From Ophiura sarsii (Eukaryota > Echinodermata > Ophiuroidea > Amphilepidida > Ophiuridae), in NCBI GenBank assembly GCA_035610835.1, contig CM069446.1:52542934-52606933 (forward strand): DNA of 64,000 nt, written 5' to 3'. This document shows positions 45,401 to 53,629 of this stretch, one piece after another; within the stretch, counting starts at the first letter, position 1; the number at the start of each line of letters is the position of its first letter. The translations under genes were made by a program, and so were the position numbers. Below the pieces are notes generated by a model. That model had not been told where the DNA came from. It saw only the letters and a list, made by a program, of their open reading frames with translations, and did not search any database.

Positions 45401-47494
45401 AAGTACATGTACATTGTAAGTACATTGTAAGTACATCTCAGTTTGGAGTTTTCATTAAGACGAAATTGAAAATGATTTAACTCCGTTTTGGGAAGTCAGA
45501 TTAAAAAAAAAAGTACCATTGTAAAGCTGAAGATCTCTACTGTAATAATCAATTACAAACTCAATTTTGATATCTTGCCCAATTGTGTCTTGTTTCGGTA
45601 GAACACGTCACATATTTTCAACAACAAAATCAGAAAATTTCACAAAGTATGTCAACAATTTTAAAATGTGTAACAAAAAATTTCAAAATTTCAAAATGTG
45701 TACAGGGTGGTGAATATAAGTGGCACTGATAGCAAAACTGATTTAATGATAAATGTTGTAAACTAGCAATTGCACCACAATTTATTGTCCTTTCACGCTG
45801 ATGTGTAATTATTATAAAACCCTCATGAAAATGTCAGCTTACAATATTTCAATATTTCAATTCATGAAAATGATGGCATCATTCCACCACGGAAATTGTG
45901 AAATGTTGATCCCCGCAAAAAAGTCAACTGCTCCAAATACAGTAGTGCGTTTATATTATGTATGTATGTGTGTGTCTTCAGTTGGAAAATAACCCTGGGC
46001 AGTCCACTACTGCTGCATTTGAAGTGATCAATATTTTAATCTTTGTAAAGTGGGGTGTCATATATCAGTCATCTTAATTCATGTGACGAGACGTGCACTA
46101 GAAGACGAAGATGATGGGCCAAACTAAATTGTGTTATGATGTCTATTTATAGTTTTTTTGTTTGTTATTGTACGGGTCTCTTAGAAGGCAAATATTCATG
46201 CCCTGTTTGCTTTTAATGCACTTGATAAAATGGTGGTTCTTTTTTTGTCATACAAATACAGGGTGTCCCAAAATGATTTATACTGTGTTTGAAAAAAATG
46301 ATAAAAATTTAAAAACAACATTACAGTCCAAGTATACTACAATATAATGGGGAATATGTGTTCTATTAATGTCATCAAAATATCCGGTCCCATATGGCAT
46401 GAGATTATTGAAAATTGTGAAAACCTGTTTTTCACTTTCAGTGTATTTCAATTGATTAAACTCACACCAAACTTCGAAACTGCCGCTTAAGAAAGTATGA
46501 TATAAACAGTTTATATTTATCACTCAAGCAGAACAATTTTTCTCACAACATTCAAATATTGCTTCATAAAACATCACCAACAGTTGATATCTATTAATTT
46601 TGTAGTGGAAATTAAGAGGACGCAGGAAATTTCCTGCATATTATTAAAATCGATCTTTGTGCCGAACACGGTCAATGATTTTATGAGTTTCAAACTTTCA
46701 AAAATAGGTAATTTTGGTCAAACTTGGAATTTACCATTGTTACAATAAGAGTTCTGTCAGAAATGCCTGATTTTTAAAATTCAAAATTCCTAAGAAAGCT
46801 AAATATATTTACATGTTAGAATCATAAGCACTTTGACTAATAAATGCACCTTTCCTGGTATAAATCATTCTGGGACACCCTGTATTGTTGACACATTTTT
46901 ATTTTTATTTTGTTCTAGCCTCTTAGGCCAAAAAAAATAAATTGTTGTGTTGCCCTCAAGTTGGAAAAATCGGAAAGTCATCAGGTCTTTTGGTCAATTT
47001 TTTTTAAACTTTTTTTTTAACATATCGCAAAATCCATGTGAACTTAAGTTTAAGATTTCAGCCAGGGATTTACCGTAAATAGCAAACCATGTCGAGGTAT
47101 TCAATGTGAGCTACTGTAGTCATTATTTCGGATGGATACATTTTATTAAAACAGTTGAAAAGGAAGTTCAAGGTAGAGTTTTGCTAAAAAACATGAGTTT
47201 AAAAAATATATATACCTGTCTTTTCTGAATTTTACAGTCGATCGCTGAGGGCATCGCAATAATTAATTTGTCTTGGCTTTATTTTCTGTGGGGTCTCTGA
47301 ATACACAACAAATGTTTTAATCCCTTTTGTTTTTGCGTATGTACATTAATTTGCATTTGCAGATGCTCTGCAAGTAGGAGCCTCACAATTTGAGACAAAC
47401 GCCGGTAAACTCAAGAGGAAATATTGGTGGAAGAACTGTAAGATGATGATTATTCTAGGTGTCATCGTAGCCGTCATACTTATCATCATTGTCG
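24407..47494 (+). CDS. VAMP: Synaptobrevin/VAMP (vesicle R-SNARE), spliced over four recognised exons
   Basis: Vesicle-membrane SNARE that zips with syntaxin and SNAP-25-type partners to drive exocytosis. The coding segments are 24407-24408, 34989-35097, 42444-42522 and 47363-47494, with all junctions GT-AG and in phase, giving 107 residues plus one split codon before the terminal exon. Residues 2-24 are a Pro/Gly/Ala-rich disordered head. Residues 25-84 are the R-SNARE motif, starting at [13 protein letters not shown], with the zero-layer arginine at R43 (in [12 protein letters not shown]) and the ASQFET segment. Then comes the RKYWWKNCK juxtamembrane stretch with two Trp and one Cys (possible palmitoylation), and a hydrophobic anchor from M91. 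The sequence is almost identical to vertebrate VAMP1/2 over the SNARE motif. The last coding exon is unresolved (see 53472-53629 and 59001-59149). The gene symbol is by family, not a proven orthologue. Confidence 0.96.
25070..25190 (+). repeat. Short minisatellite, GGCCGAGTTGTCT units
   Basis: Six or seven units of 12-18 bp based on GGCCGAGTTGTCTCAAA and the shorter GGCCGAGTTGTCTT. The ORFs through it are repeat artefacts. Confidence 0.85.
27390..27551 (+). pseudogene. LINE reverse transcriptase C-terminal remnant
   Basis: The frame reads [19 protein letters not shown], then [17 protein letters not shown] and ends at TAA (27549-27551). The F-x-x-R-V-I-x-V-W-N-x-L pattern followed by V-x-x-F is the typical tail of CR1/jockey-type LINE ORF2 proteins. 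Only the last ~54 codons remain, so it is a truncated relic in VAMP intron 1. The exact clade cannot be told. Confidence 0.65.
28340..28640 (+). repeat. Two tandem units with tRNA-like B boxes, ending GGTTAGGGTTAATG
   Basis: Unit 1 (to ~28485) and unit 2 (~28488-28626) share GCCTATGGGG, then GTCCCCGGTTCGAT plus ACCCGG or CCCAGG (a good Pol III B box), then TTTGTCGATTTTTCTTCCAA, and both end in TTAGGGTTAATG. The same GGTTAGGGTTAA end is seen in the elements at 53759 and, as TTAGGGTTAT, at 39863. Probably a short mobile unit with a tRNA-related promoter. Confidence 0.65.
29044..29353 (-). mobile_element. MITE family A, copy 1
   Basis: Termini GGCCAAATTAAA and TTTAATTTGGCC, flanked by TTA on both sides (29041-29043 and 29354-29356). 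The subterminal TTGTTTGTCTCAAAGCTC and its complement are shared with the other copies. This copy is inverted: the CTAATGCGCACCAATAAAC block is at its right end. T- and A-rich interior, no ORF. Confidence 0.85.
29905..30060 (-). repeat. Repeat family with ACCAGGAGCTACTTT motif, fragment
   Basis: Contains GGACCAAAGGGGCTACTTTG and GCTTAATTCGAGGCTTGCAAG, matching the repeats at 35517-35745, 41524-41690 and 53624-54075. Low-copy dispersed repeat of unknown class. Confidence 0.6.
30398..30709 (+). mobile_element. MITE family A, copy 2
   Basis: Starts GGCTAAATTAAAAAAAATTG and ends GATTTAGCC, flanked by TAA on both sides (30395-30397 and 30710-30712). Includes TTGTCTCAAAGCTCCCGTGC and GCATTAGGTTTTGAAA. 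Same family as 29044, 39671, 56154 and 56853. Confidence 0.88.
31703..31765. repeat. Perfect 22 bp inverted repeat (hairpin) with 19-nt loop
   Basis: 31703-31724 (TTCAAGTACCCTGC...) is the exact reverse complement of 31744-31765. It is followed by ACAGCGTTTTTACAGTGTA text similar to the palindromic unit at 1-5366, so it may be a relic of that element's end rather than a structural RNA. Confidence 0.8.
32640..33275 (+). repeat. ~21 bp minisatellite (TAATACAGCAGGGCCTGTAC)n, split by a MITE
   Basis: Units occur at 32640-32744 and resume at about 33150-33275. Unit text varies around ATACAGCAGGGCCTGTACTT. The gap between is exactly the MITE at 32745-33149. Confidence 0.8.
32745..33149. mobile_element. 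MITE with TTAA target duplication
   Basis: Inverted ends AGAAGGTGTCCGGCAAGCA and TGCTTGCCGAACACCTCCT, flanked by TTAA at 32741-32744 and 33150-33153. The inverted similarity extends well inside (TTAATCGTGTATCTATATTG with its partner, and GATTTAAAGC with GCTTTAAATC near 32906 and 32990). 405 bp, no ORF. TTAA targets point to piggyBac or Kolobok transposases. Confidence 0.85.
34339..34815 (+). other. Unrecognised 158-residue ORF in VAMP intron 1
   Basis: Open from 34339 to 34815. The N-terminal part reads [13 protein letters not shown], resembling LTLSTRQTS in the 1-5366 repeat, which suggests shared transposon-derived DNA (TAACACTTTCYACG and ACAGGCGT text) rather than a conserved protein. The 3' part (34735-34805) has a tRNA-like B-box segment on the minus strand (AAGTTCAATTCCCAG). 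I do not consider it a gene. Confidence 0.3.
34989..35097 (+). CDS. VAMP: VAMP exon 2 (N-terminal head and start of the SNARE motif)
   Basis: Follows the acceptor TTTCCTCCTTCAG and ends GACGAG before GTGGGT. Its first base, G, completes the start codon. It then encodes 36 residues: a Pro/Gly/Ala-rich head, then [14 protein letters not shown] at the start of the SNARE helix. It ends in phase 0, the usual exon border in animal VAMP genes (VDE then VVDIM). Confidence 0.95.
35222..35484. mobile_element. MITE family B
   Basis: Inverted ends TTAGGCCCAACAAAGAAGA and TCTTCTTTGTTTGGCCTTA, extending inward over GTCTGTCTCAGAA and TTCTGAGACAGAC. The T-rich centre forms the loop. 263 bp, no ORF. The GGCC start and GTCTCAGAAGC text recall family A (GGCCAAAT...GTCTCAAAGC), so the families may be distantly related. 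Confidence 0.8.
35517..35745 (+). repeat. Dispersed repeat, copy with the empty TTAA site
   Basis: Collinear with 53624-54075: GCTTGAAT, TTTACCCCC, CATTCAGGATGACATATTTC, TGTGGTTT, CCTGGTCCTGAA and AGTAGCTCCTGGTT in the same order. Here the segment reads GCCTTTAATAATAGCCCC without the element that sits at 53759-53970 in the other copy, so it serves as the empty site. Confidence 0.75.
35772..38842. mobile_element. Element with GTCTCGCCTG ends and a large internal tandem array
   Basis: Inverted ends GTCTCGCCTG (35772-35781) and CAGGCGAGAC (38833-38842). Next to the left end is a short array of CCGTCCGCCGTATG units (35819-35883), then the ~108 bp array. The combination of GTCTCGCCTG, AGAGACTATG, TGTCCGGCGTCCG and GAACAGGCGAGAC is, from memory, a widespread repeat type in marine invertebrates. 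No transposase. Boundaries rest on a 10 bp TIR only. Confidence 0.6.
36230..38650 (+). repeat. ~108 bp tandem array rich in GGGTCA half-sites
   Basis: More than 20 units, each reading roughly AGATCAGTAAGGCCTATCTT, GATGGGATTTGGTGG, a purine stretch, TGTGTTCTTTTTGTTGATTA, ATTTTTCGGGGTCATCGG and GGGTCAAATATGGGGTCAAA. Two main variants differ in AGGGAAGGGGGG versus ACGGAAGAGGGA and are interspersed. The first three units (35880-36230) are more diverged and carry AAGGTCATCGG. The recurring short ORFs are repeat artefacts. Confidence 0.95.
39863..40146 (-). mobile_element. CCCTAACCC-ended element with tRNA-Asp-like core, unit 1
   Basis: Left end CCCTAACCCTAGAACGTGG after TTAA (39859-39862); right end TAGCGTTAGGG before TTAT. 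On the minus strand 39943-40012 reads like a tRNA: A box TGGCTGAGTGTTAG, anticodon-arm text CGCCTGTCACGCGG (GTC), and T arm CCGGG-TTCAACT-CCCGG. The acceptor arm does not pair properly, so it is tRNA-derived, not a working tRNA. The remainder has GAGGGGGTTAAATAAAAAAT and a palindromic GTGCGCGCGCAAGCCACGTG. Confidence 0.8.
40179..40461 (-). mobile_element. CCCTAACCC-ended element with tRNA-Asp-like core, unit 2
   Basis: Almost identical to 39863-40146 (offset 315-316 bp; one G is lost near 40202), again preceded by TTAA and followed by TTAT. Its tRNA-like part is 40258-40327. The two units are separated by 32 bp that include a non-element spacer AAAAATGCACTGTGTGGTGT. Near-identity implies recent tandem duplication or two insertions. 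Confidence 0.8.
41271..41690. repeat. Repeat of the ACCAGGAGCTACTTT family hosting a nested element
   Basis: Begins with GAGCCTCGAATTA and ends TTAATTCGAGCC, inverted with respect to each other. The right part (41524-41690) carries TTAGCTCCTGG and AAAGTAGCTCCTGGTCCACG as in 29905, 35517 and 53624. Interrupted by 41283-41523. Confidence 0.6.
41283..41523. mobile_element. CpG-rich nested MITE with TA-flanked TATAGTCG ends
   Basis: Ends TATAGTCGTCGTCAGAATAC and GACGCCGACTATA, continuing into CTTCGGCACTTTTT and AAAAAAGTGCCGGACTTC. The interior is unusually CpG-rich for the window and includes GTGGGCGGGGAC (a GC box), GGCCAATAGG (CCAAT box) and TCGCGACGCGTCG. No ORF. Confidence 0.7.
42444..42522 (+). 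CDS. VAMP: VAMP exon 3 (core of the SNARE motif)
   Basis: Acceptor GTGTGACAG before GTTGTGGAT, donor GTAAGC at 42523. Encodes [18 protein letters not shown] followed by LSELDDRA, 26 codons plus one base (phase 1). It includes the zero-layer arginine and is unchanged relative to vertebrate VAMP2 as I know that family. Confidence 0.97.
43255..43659. mobile_element. MITE with CAGGG ends, 5 bp target duplication and GATTCTCGC palindromes
   Basis: Ends CAGGGGTGTACTTTCG and CGAAAGTACAGCCCTG, flanked by TGCAC on both sides. The left part holds a chain of overlapping palindromes (GCGAGAATCCATGGATTCTCGC type); the right part has CGCGAATCGATTCGCG. Similar sequence without clear ends is at 26690-26800. 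No ORF of its own. Confidence 0.78.
44830..45005. mobile_element. hAT-like MITE
   Basis: Ends CAGGGTGCGAATTCGC and GAATTCACACCCTG; flanking octamers ATTATAGT and ATTATACA agree at six of eight bases, as expected for an aged hAT 8 bp duplication. 176 bp, with palindromic interior (AGCAAATTGC and GCAATTGCT). Confidence 0.72.
45177..45612. mobile_element. MITE with GTGACGTGTTCTACC ends
   Basis: Inverted ends GTGACGTGTTCTACC and GGTAGAACACGTCAC(A), with ATAT on both sides. The interior includes three AAGTACATTGT units (45397-45435) and AT-rich sequence. No ORF. Confidence 0.78.
46259..46882. mobile_element. Mariner-like MITE
   Basis: Ends CAGGGTGTCCCAAAATGATT and AATCATTCTGGGACACCCTG, each flanked by TA (46257-46258 and 46883-46884). 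The CAGGGTGTCCCA start with TA targets is the typical signature of Tc1/mariner-derived elements. 624 bp, only short broken ORFs. Confidence 0.88.
47363..47494 (+). CDS. VAMP: VAMP exon 4 (end of SNARE motif, juxtamembrane and anchor)
   Basis: Acceptor TTGCATTTGCAG; first two bases AT complete the Asp codon split from exon 3. Encodes [26 protein letters not shown] and the anchor [17 protein letters not shown]. Donor GTAAGC at 47495 after a single G (phase 1), the position at which vertebrate VAMP1 transcripts also diverge at their C-termini (family knowledge). Confidence 0.97.
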
Positions 47495-47521
47495 GTAAGC
47501 ATCATCAGGGATGGTTTATTT

Positions 47522-47809
47522 CAGTGGCGTAGCTAAGGGGGAGAGGGGGGCAGGGAGGGGGCAGTTGCCCCCTGCCCCTCCTGACAGAAAAAATCCTTAA
47601 AAAACCCTTTGTGCCCCGCCCCAAGCCCTATTGTGCCCCCGCACCATGAACCATTTTTTGTTAGCATGTTTTGTGTAAAACATGCCCTATATAACCCCCC
47701 TCCTCCCCAGCTCTCAAATTTTCTGAGCTGACTGCAAAATAAATTAGGACAACCTTTCGAAAATCCCCCCCCCCCCCCCCCCACACCGAAAATCCTAGCT
47801 ACACAACTG
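47522..47809. mobile_element. MITE with CAGTGGCGTAGCTA ends
   Basis: Ends CAGTGGCGTAGCTA and TAGCTACACAACTG (12 of 14 inverted matches). G-rich left half and C-rich right half (20-base C run at ~47766). It lies 28 bp past the exon 4 donor. Related GGCGTAGCCAG text occurs at 18829 and, inverted, at ~20602. Confidence 0.78.
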
Positions 47810-50800
47810 GTTTATTTCCTGTGGAAGCAAGTCAAATTCACCACAAAGATTTTATTAAGTATTAACGGCTAAAATCCCTCTCTTTTGCTTAATTCCCCTC
47901 TAAATGCAAATTTCCCTAAAAAAACGCAATAATGTCCCTCAAAGTGCTACAATTTCCCAGGGAGAAAGTTCCCAGATCATCCATTTCCCCCTTCATGGTA
48001 AGCATAGAGGATGGGTATTGCCTTCACCCAGTGTTTTAATAAAGTGAAAATTTTCATGGGCCATCTGGGCCTGTGGTCTTAAATCATTGGGGGGCCTTCC
48101 CAAATTTGTGAATCAAAATTTAAAAGTTCATCATAAGATGTGAAAAACATTCATATTATTAGCAATAAGCAGCGTTTGGAGCATGAGAGCAGTGCTCAAA
48201 TACTTTTGATCACCAGTCTGTAAACAGAATTTCCAAGGGGCCCACCCTTTGGGCCCGCATGATAGGTTTTCACCAGGTCTGAACTGATTTTCAAGGGCTG
48301 AGGGCCAGAGGGCCCTTGTTATTTGAAACGTTGCCTTCACGTACCCTTAACACATTCTTCACTCACAGACTACACCCCCTTAATAACGGTAAATTAGTTA
48401 GTATCAATTAAGCTTCCTTCCATTTTCACAAGATAACCTCATAATGATCAAATAAAATGCAGGTGTTCTATTTACTACAGACAAAACACACTTTTCATAT
48501 TTGGCTCTTTTTAATAAAAAAAAACAAACACCTCTTTTACACACACACAAAACCCACACTAATCACTGTTTTTAGTAGAAACAGAAATGTTGCCTATTTT
48601 TACATCATTGGTTGTCATTAAAAAGCCATTGTTAATTTGAATACCAAGGTGACAGTTATTTGGCTTGACAACATAGAGGCACATTTAACCAGCCCTATTC
48701 TTATAAATAGATTGCCTGTGCAAATATAGCTTTTAAATCAATAACATTAAAAACTTGACAAAGTATTCTTTAACAATGACATACAGTACAAAATATGGGC
48801 TTACAAGCACACAAATAATATGGAATTTGGCATGTGAGCACCGCACTGTACAAACATGCCTATATATTGTACATGTACTTGCTGTCTACTGTAGATAGCA
48901 TTTCAGTTTGTGGATCTAATGAATATGAGATGCTGAAGTTGTGAATGTATTGAACATACATCACACATGTGTTTAATGCACCATCAATGTGTGCATATCT
49001 GTTTCACGTTAAGTAAATTGGATAAATTGCAAATGATAGTGTGATTCATGTCTAAATGTGCACATTTTCAATCAAGACACCGCCACTCGACATTCTAAGT
49101 TAATGAAAAACACACACACAAACTGTTTAATTATATTAACATTTGCAGCCTGTTATTTTGAAAGTGTTCTTTTGAAATCAAGCAAAAACTGATTGTAATT
49201 CAATTTGATGTCCACTGCCGATAAGTTTATAATTTTAACCCATTCCCCAAGAATTAGCGAATTGAGAAGATAGTAATCAACATTTTACCAATAATGTCTA
49301 AATAGAGCTGCATTTTTAGAAATGGGAGATGGGAGCATTGTTTTTGTTTTGAATTTATTTTCTATGTCTAAAATAATGGGTTCAGCTTAGGTGCCCTGGC
49401 AATATACTAAAATTGCATCAGTTAGGACACCATGTTGGTCACATTTAATTACTTATTAACGAATCATATCACAAATGTCAGTAGGACTTAAGAAACAGAT
49501 TTTGATGTACATGTTCACTAACACATGTGTTTTTGAATGGGAGCATTTATTACAAATTTGTACTTTTGTTGTAAAAATGACACGGGACTGTTTATTAATT
49601 AAAGCAGGGATAGTTATCGGGGAAAAATACTGAAGATTAAATTTTAAACAGAATTCATAGGTCCACTAGTAGTAATTACCCTGTTAAAATAAACAAGTTG
49701 TCAGGTTGTAAACATCTATGGATAGATCCTACTTGTGTGACACAAGAAGAGAGTATACTAAGATGTAGAAATATTATGCGTGTAGATCAGTGTACACGTA
49801 TCACACATGCATTATCATGCATTACTAGTCCAACTAGGGCAGCTGCCCGGCAAAATGTGTATGTATGATGAGCGTATGGAGGATGATATGAGCATATGTT
49901 TGATTGGTTCGTATTGCTTAGTATTGGTATGATAGTGTTGCTGTTATATTGACCCCTATAGTCAGCCCAATTTCCGTGGGAACACTGGTCTCATTTATTA
50001 CGTTATTATTGCCGGGTTGGGTTGACTATGTACCTTTTTAAGTATGCAGCACACGTGCATGTCAGCACTATCAATCTAGGACAGCTGCCCCCTGTTCAAT
50101 ATGCATACATTGATTGGATGTGCAGTGTGTACAATTGGCTCACCTGCATACATGTAGGCAGTGTTGCCACAAAATGTAGATACAATCAGCCCAATCTTTG
50201 GAAGTTAGTAACCCAATTTAGTAGAATCAAAACAAAAGTCACCAAAAGTAGCCCAATAATTCATCTGGAATGCCCCCTCCCCCTAAAACAATTAGCCCAA
50301 TTGGGCTTCTAAATCATATAATTAGGAACACCCGTGTGTGGGTCAGTCATGATGCACTCCTCAGTGGCGCTGCTTCAGGTCATGAGCCGCAACGGCACAA
50401 GCTGCTCTTGCCGCAAAAATAATCTATAATTCTAACGTCAGATTGATCAGTCACAATATCAGCCAGCTACCGAGGCAGTATGATATTTTTTGTGTGCAAT
50501 GTTTATAATACATAGATTAGAAGTACTTGACTGGCATACATGAATTAGGCAGAGCATTAACTGGACAGGTGGATAGTTACGAGGATGCACAGATTTTAAG
50601 GCGCTTTATCTGATCCGTATTGTTAGCCTTGTCATTCTCGTAACCTTTCCCCTAACACCACCACCCCTCCCCCCGTAGGCCCCCTGTGAACGGATTTGTA
50701 TGAATAGCAGCCATGATTATGCAAATCAGGTATGCATCTTTATTCGGTTGATAGAAATGCCATGGGGATTGGGGAGTATGAAATAAGATATCTTGACAAA

Positions 50801-51170
50801 TAATTTAAAGCAAAATACTTAATCAAAATTCAATTAAAATCACCTTCCTCCCAAGAGAATTTATATTGGGTTTAGCTTGGTTTAAAACATCATGTGTTAA
50901 ACTATTATGTATGATTTTAATGAAGGGAATGAAATACAAAAAGGGTTTCATATTGTCTTCATTGGGCCAAATGGTACAGTATAACTAAATTAAGTAAATA
51001 AATCTAAGTCTAAATTAAGTCAATGAATCTATTAGCACCACCACATTATGTATCTGATTAACTGATAAATGATAAAAGAAAAACAATTCATTATTCAATC
51101 AGATTCCAAAAATAGCTGTGCACTCAAGTCCCGTTGAGTGAGTGAGTGACTGACTGCCTTGCTAAACAAC
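47810..51170 (+). other. VAMP: VAMP intron 4, first part: no recognised gene
   Basis: AT-rich mostly single-copy DNA. An isolated sequence like one hairpin-satellite monomer (ACTTGCTGTCTACTGTAGAT then AGCA) lies at 48882-48905. The ORF at 50022-50312 has no domain I know. Confidence 0.5.
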
Positions 51171-51426
51171 CGTGTTTGCCGATTATTCATCATTGATATG
51201 GTTCATTACAGTGCTGTCTGCACTTCTCCGTGAACCCCACTGTGTATCACATTCATCTTGCATCTAAACCAGGTTTACATCGTGAATGCTTACTCAGTTT
51301 TAAGGGGAAAAGATCGGTTTATTATGGGTTCTTAATGATGAAGTAAATAGTTTGCGGATTATTCATCATTGATATGGTACATACAGTACTTCTCCTTGAA
51401 CCACACTGTATCCCATTCATCTAAAC

Positions 51427-52501
51427 TAAGGTCACGAATTTTCTGCTTTGTAACTGTCGAATTCCGCGTTGTTCCGCTTTGTAAATTTTGCATATTTCTG
51501 TGATGTAATTTTTCCCAAGAAAGCTTAAAATGTTGGTTGGTTGGTTGGTTCGGTCCTGTCATGACTGACAGCTCGTGACCTTACAGATACTACGCCACAA
51601 ATAACGATTTTCAGCAAAGGAGTAACAATCACGGAGAGGGTGTCCAGTAATCAATTTTATTTGGTCAATCCACCGGGAACGAGGTCTGCCTCTCTTACGC
51701 TTCCCTTCAATCATGCCTTGCATGATCATCTTCTCTAGGTTGTTACCCTTGCGACGTGAGATATGGCCGAAGTAGCTCAGCATTTGGGTGTTGATAGCAT
51801 GAAGAAGTCGTTTAGACACCCCTATTTCTTCAATAATACTGGCATTGGTCCTTCTCATTGTCCATACGATACGAAGCATACGCCTCCAACACCACATCTC
51901 GAAAGCAGCTATTCTGTTTTTGTCAGCTTTGGTTAGGGTCCACGTCTCACATGCATACATGGCAATTGGAAATACAAGGGCTTGGACTAGCCTGGTTTTT
52001 GTTGCTCTGGTTATTCCTCTGTCAGCCCAGATCTTGCTTAGGTTGATCATTGCTGATCTGGCCATTGCTAAACGGTGTCTAATCTCTTGGCTGTAACCAC
52101 CCTCTTTGGTGATCAGGGATCCAAGGAAGTTGAATTTCGAGACCAATTCCACCTCATTACCATCAATTATGAGAGGCTCTCCAACACCATCTGTGCCTAT
52201 GGACATGATCTTGGTCTTGCTGACATTTAGCTTAAAATGTATGACCTATAAATCCAAAATAAACACACTTTACAGAAAAACACATCATTTTAGATTTTTA
52301 GGCTTACCTTATTATTAATGTAGCAGTAGCCGACCCTCTATATCGCCATTGTATTTTAATATTTATATTGTTTTATTCAAGACTATTTATACATTTTGTG
52401 TTTTTGACGTTTTTTGTGCATTTTGTTTTCTTCTTTTCATCAAAATTTCGTTTTCCGCGATTGTCGCGGAAATTCCGCAACGCGAACAATTTGTGACCTT
52501 A
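51427..52501. mobile_element. DNA transposon with TAAGGTCAC ends and perfect 8 bp target duplication
   Basis: Ends TAAGGTCACGAATT and AATTTGTGACCTTA, flanked by ATCTAAAC on both sides (51419-51426 and 52502-52509). Neighbouring tandem units show a single ATCTAAAC followed by CAGG, the empty site. CGAATTCCGCGTTGTTCCGC near the left end pairs with GCGGAAATTCCGCAACGCG near the right. An 8 bp duplication suits hAT-type transposases, though the TAAGG start is unusual for hAT. It contains the LINE fragment below. Confidence 0.88.
51534..52229 (-). pseudogene. 5'-truncated non-LTR retrotransposon: reverse transcriptase C-terminal region
   Basis: A 215-residue frame (51559-52206) carries the region downstream of the RT catalytic core: KFNFLGSLITKEGGYSQEIRHR, then TRLVQALVFPIAMYACETWT, EMWCWRRMLRIVWTMRRTN, YFGHISRRKGN and GKRKRGRPRSRW. 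This is the C-terminal region common to many animal endonuclease/reverse-transcriptase LINEs. The frame is unbroken, so the copy is young, but the endonuclease and catalytic RT parts are missing. The 3' end on the minus strand is a (CCAA)n tail (51534-51551). It is bounded by an 11-base target duplication, GCTTAAAATGT, at 51523-51533 and 52230-52240, as left by target-primed reverse transcription. Confidence 0.92.
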
Positions 52502-53471
52502 ATCTAAACCAGGTTTTCGTTGTGAATGCTTTCGGCTTTAAGGGGAGAAGATTGGCTTGATATGGGTTCTTAATGATGTAAATATAGTTTGCGGATTATT
52601 CATTATTGATATGGTACATTACAGTACTTCTCTGTGAACCACACTGTATCCTATTCATCTAAAAACCAGGTTTTTATTGTGAATGCTCAGCTTTAAGGGG
52701 AGAAGATCGGTTTAATATTTAATTGGTTCTTATTAATGATAAAGTAAATAGTTTGCCGATTAGTCATCATTGATATGGCTCATTACAGTGCTGTCTGTAC
52801 TTCTCTGTGAACCACACTATATCACCACACATCTAAACCAGGTTTACATTGGGAATACTTTATTTGGTTTAAGGATGAAGATATGTTTGATATGGGTTCT
52901 TAATGATTAAGTAATTAGCAACACTGTCCTTATAACAAAATATAACATTGAAAGTTCATGTTTACAAATATGCTATATTTCATGCTAGCTTTTGAAAACA
53001 GAAATATAAATTTGGAGACGAAACCTTTTTTTCAACTTGTTTCTTCACCAATTTGAAATACATAGCACTTGAACACAACATTGTACACAATTAGAAAACA
53101 TTGACTATTGCCATTAGATAGCCACATTTAGTATGATGCACTGTTATGCCATCAAAGATTCAATACATATTCATCAGAACCTAGATGTAGTCATCATTCA
53201 TCAAACACTTGCATGGATTCGCACAACGACGCACATCGCACCAGTCGGATCTCCCTGGCCCTTCAGGTGACAGAAGAAAGCCGCTCTCTGGGCAAAACAG
53301 ATCCATACTTTGAACATTTTGAGATTTTATTTTGTTGAAATTGTTCAATTTTAATGAATATTTTATGAATACTTTGAAAACATTAACATTTATGTACATT
53401 TTTAAACCTTTTTGAACATTTGTTCACCATTTTTTTCAAAAAATCATGATTTTAACTCTTTGTTTTTGTAG

Positions 53472-53629
53472 TTGTTATTTTGAAGGAAAAACAACCAGAC
53501 GATACAAAAACAAACCAAGTTCAACCAATCAGGCCTCTAAAGATATTTCTGTCCTTACAATGTGTGTTTCATTGTTGCCTTATAAATAAACAAACAAATA
53601 AACCAAATGGACACATCATCAAAGCTTGA
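53472..53629 (+). CDS. VAMP: Candidate VAMP terminal exon A
   Basis: Preceded by a strong acceptor (TAACTCTTTGTTTTTGTAG). Joined to exon 4 in phase it continues the anchor as V-VVILKEKQPDDTKTNQ and runs 52 more codons to TGA (53627-53629). The anchor would then end at a Lys/Glu-rich luminal tail after about 21 hydrophobic residues, a normal length. An AATAAA lies at 53585, inside the frame, and the last bases overlap the start of a dispersed repeat, which makes the long tail doubtful. An internal donor could shorten it. Confidence 0.45.

Larger units (their letters stand above)
42523..47362 (+). other. VAMP: VAMP intron 3 (about 4.8 kb)
   Basis: GTAAGC donor, TTTGCATTTGCAG acceptor. Holds MITEs at 43255, 44830, 45177 and 46259. 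Between them lies AT-rich DNA with no gene recognised. Short ORFs (for example 44732-44989) cross MITE ends and are not genes. Confidence 0.8.
51170..52920 (+). repeat. ~170 bp tandem repeat, 4-5 units, split by a nested element
   Basis: Units share TTTGCCGATTATTCATCATT, GATATGGTTCATTACAGTGC, CTTCTCTGTGAACC, ATCTAAACCAGGTTTACAT and TTAAGGGGAGAAGATCGG. Units run about 51175-51350 and 51350-51426, then, after the insertion at 51427-52501, 52502-52575, 52575-52745 and 52745-52915. Confidence 0.82.
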
